This document shows, one piece after another, positions 11,681-12,198 of a stretch of 12,198 nt of DNA. Origin of the DNA: an uncultured Actinomyces sp. (GTDB lineage Bacteria; Actinomycetota; Actinomycetes; Actinomycetales; Actinomycetaceae). Numbering within the stretch: the first letter of the stretch is position 1; each line of letters opens with the position of its first letter. Location of the stretch: assembly GCA_900556405.1 (NCBI GenBank), contig USPB01000039.1, positions 1 through 12,198 on the forward strand. Direction: 5' to 3'. The position numbers and the translations under genes were made by a program. The notes beneath the pieces were generated by a model. That model was not told the DNA's origin, did no database searches, and saw nothing but the letters and a program-made list of their open reading frames with translations.

Positions 11681-11752
11681 GAGTGGCAGCACTGCCTCTT
11701 AGAAGCGTTCTACCCGGTGATCTACCTGGACGCGATCCGCATCAAAGTCTAG
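11681..11752 (+). pseudogene. IS256 (mutator)-family transposase fragment
   Basis: The frame reads EWQHCLLEAFYPVIYLDAIRIKV and then TAG. This is the conserved block around the first catalytic Asp of IS256-family transposases, typically YPV-(I/V)-(Y/F)-(L/I)-DA-(I/L)-x-(V/I)-KV followed by Arg. Reading stops exactly where Arg is expected, and the following DNA belongs to the IS30-type unit. So the fragment is cut on its right, probably by the IS30 insertion, and on its left by the junction with the McrB-like stub. Confidence 0.65.
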
Positions 11753-11795
11753 GTTCTAGTGGTGGTTGCAACGGATCTTGGTGAAGGAGTTCATT

Positions 11796-12176
11796 GTGGC
11801 TGGTGTTGGTCGTGTTTTTCAGGGGGTTGAGTACCCCTCCCGTTGGGAGGCGTGTCAGGCTCGGCATCGGGAGTATGTACGGGCTTTGGCTGATGGTTTG
11901 AACTTCACGCAGGCTGCTCATGCTGTTGGGGTTTCGAAGCGGACGGGTAAGGTCTGGCGTAATGGCCGGACTCGGTCAAGTGGACGGTGTGAGCGAGCTA
12001 GTATTGCTCCTCAGGCTCATTGGTACCGTCTGTATATGAAGTGCCAACCTCATCGGGTCAGTAAACGGTTCTTGTCGCTCAAGGAACGCATGCTCATCTT
12101 CGGATGGCGCGTCGAGGGGCTTTCTATTCGGGACATTGCCCGAGAGCCTGTCAATTTTTCTGTGTATGGGGGTTAG
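11796..12176 (+). pseudogene. IS30-family transposase, truncated after its N-terminal HTH region
   Basis: A GTG start 6 bases after AAGGAG opens a frame with two helix-turn-helix-like regions: FTQAAHAVGVSKRTGKVWRN (about residues 38-57), and FLSLKERMLIF with GLSIRDIARE (about 92-117). The latter is the IS30 N-terminal pattern, normally followed by LGRSxSTISREI. Here homology ends at IARE (12146) and only PVNFSVYGG and a stop follow, encoded by an unrelated sequence. The DDE catalytic domain is missing from the window. An intact C-terminal part may lie beyond the window on the far side of the inserted element. Confidence 0.65.
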
Positions 12177-12198
12177 AGGTAGGGGGTGATTCGGTCGG
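12144..12198. mobile_element. Probable terminus of an IS256-type element (partial, runs off window)
   Basis: The IS30 frame is interrupted at GAGCCTGTCAATTTTTCTGT followed by GTATGGGGGTTAG. The string TGTCAATTTTTCTGTGTA resembles terminal inverted repeats of IS256-family elements. No transposase is inside the window to confirm it, and the exact first base is uncertain by a few positions. Confidence 0.4.

Noticed and set aside
11075..11692. Minus-strand frame of about 205 codons across higA and the McrB-like stub
   Set aside because: It runs antisense through recognisable plus-strand genes and the repeat; one stretch (AKRGHKYRLSVVMAAHYHRM) looks protein-like, but I cannot tie it to a family.
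1..12198. tRNA, rRNA or riboswitch
   Set aside because: No cloverleaf with a T-loop GTTCRA motif, no rRNA-like sequence and no recognised riboswitch core was found on reading both strands.

Overview
This looks like chromosome from a high-GC Gram-positive bacterium. Codon use is strongly GC-biased, GTG and TTG starts occur, and gene order (Opu-type uptake operon, five-gene Asp23 cluster) plus the IS families resemble Actinomycetaceae such as Actinomyces or Schaalia. The genus is an inference; no rRNA or other marker is present.

Layout. Positions 1-30 hold the first ten codons of a minus-strand gene that leaves the window; a perfect palindrome lies upstream of it. Positions 288-3790 (minus) are a compact five-gene operon: MarR-type regulator, ABC ATPase, two permeases and a ProX/OpuC-type lipoprotein. 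It should import a quaternary-ammonium compatible solute such as glycine betaine, choline or carnitine. All four gene junctions are 4-nt overlaps, and a strong hairpin follows the last gene. Divergently, 4058-4762 encodes a six-helix voltage-gated K+ channel.

Positions 4780-6219 are a complete ISL3-family insertion sequence with matched inverted repeats, but its transposase gene is broken by four single-base insertions. It abuts a scrap of a serine recombinase gene (minus strand), which is fused to a 5'-truncated vapC copy. Positions 6781-9058 (minus) are an intact Asp23/Gls24 envelope-stress operon: Asp23, a 58-residue DUF2273-like membrane protein, a second Asp23-like protein, a DUF6286-like membrane protein and an AmaP-like anchor.

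Positions 9241-12198 are a region of toxin-antitoxin, defence and IS material. They contain an intact vapB; a second vapC broken by one extra GA unit; an intact HEPN-type Abi protein behind two hairpins; a higB C-terminal remnant with a higA broken by a 7-bp tandem duplication; a fragment resembling the N-terminus of McrB-like ATPases; an IS256 transposase fragment; and an IS30 transposase gene cut off by what looks like an IS256-type terminus at the window end.

The most unusual structure is a dispersed repeat of about 50-70 bp (conserved core GACGAGG...GTGGCCGG...GTGGCC) with four copies. Three begin essentially at the stop codons of vapC1, vapC2 and higA, so the same 3' module trails three toxin-antitoxin genes of two families. 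The two vapC-plus-repeat segments are direct repeats bracketing the Asp23 operon. Frame-breaking indels are confined to the mobile, toxin-antitoxin and defence genes; the transporter, channel and Asp23 genes are intact.
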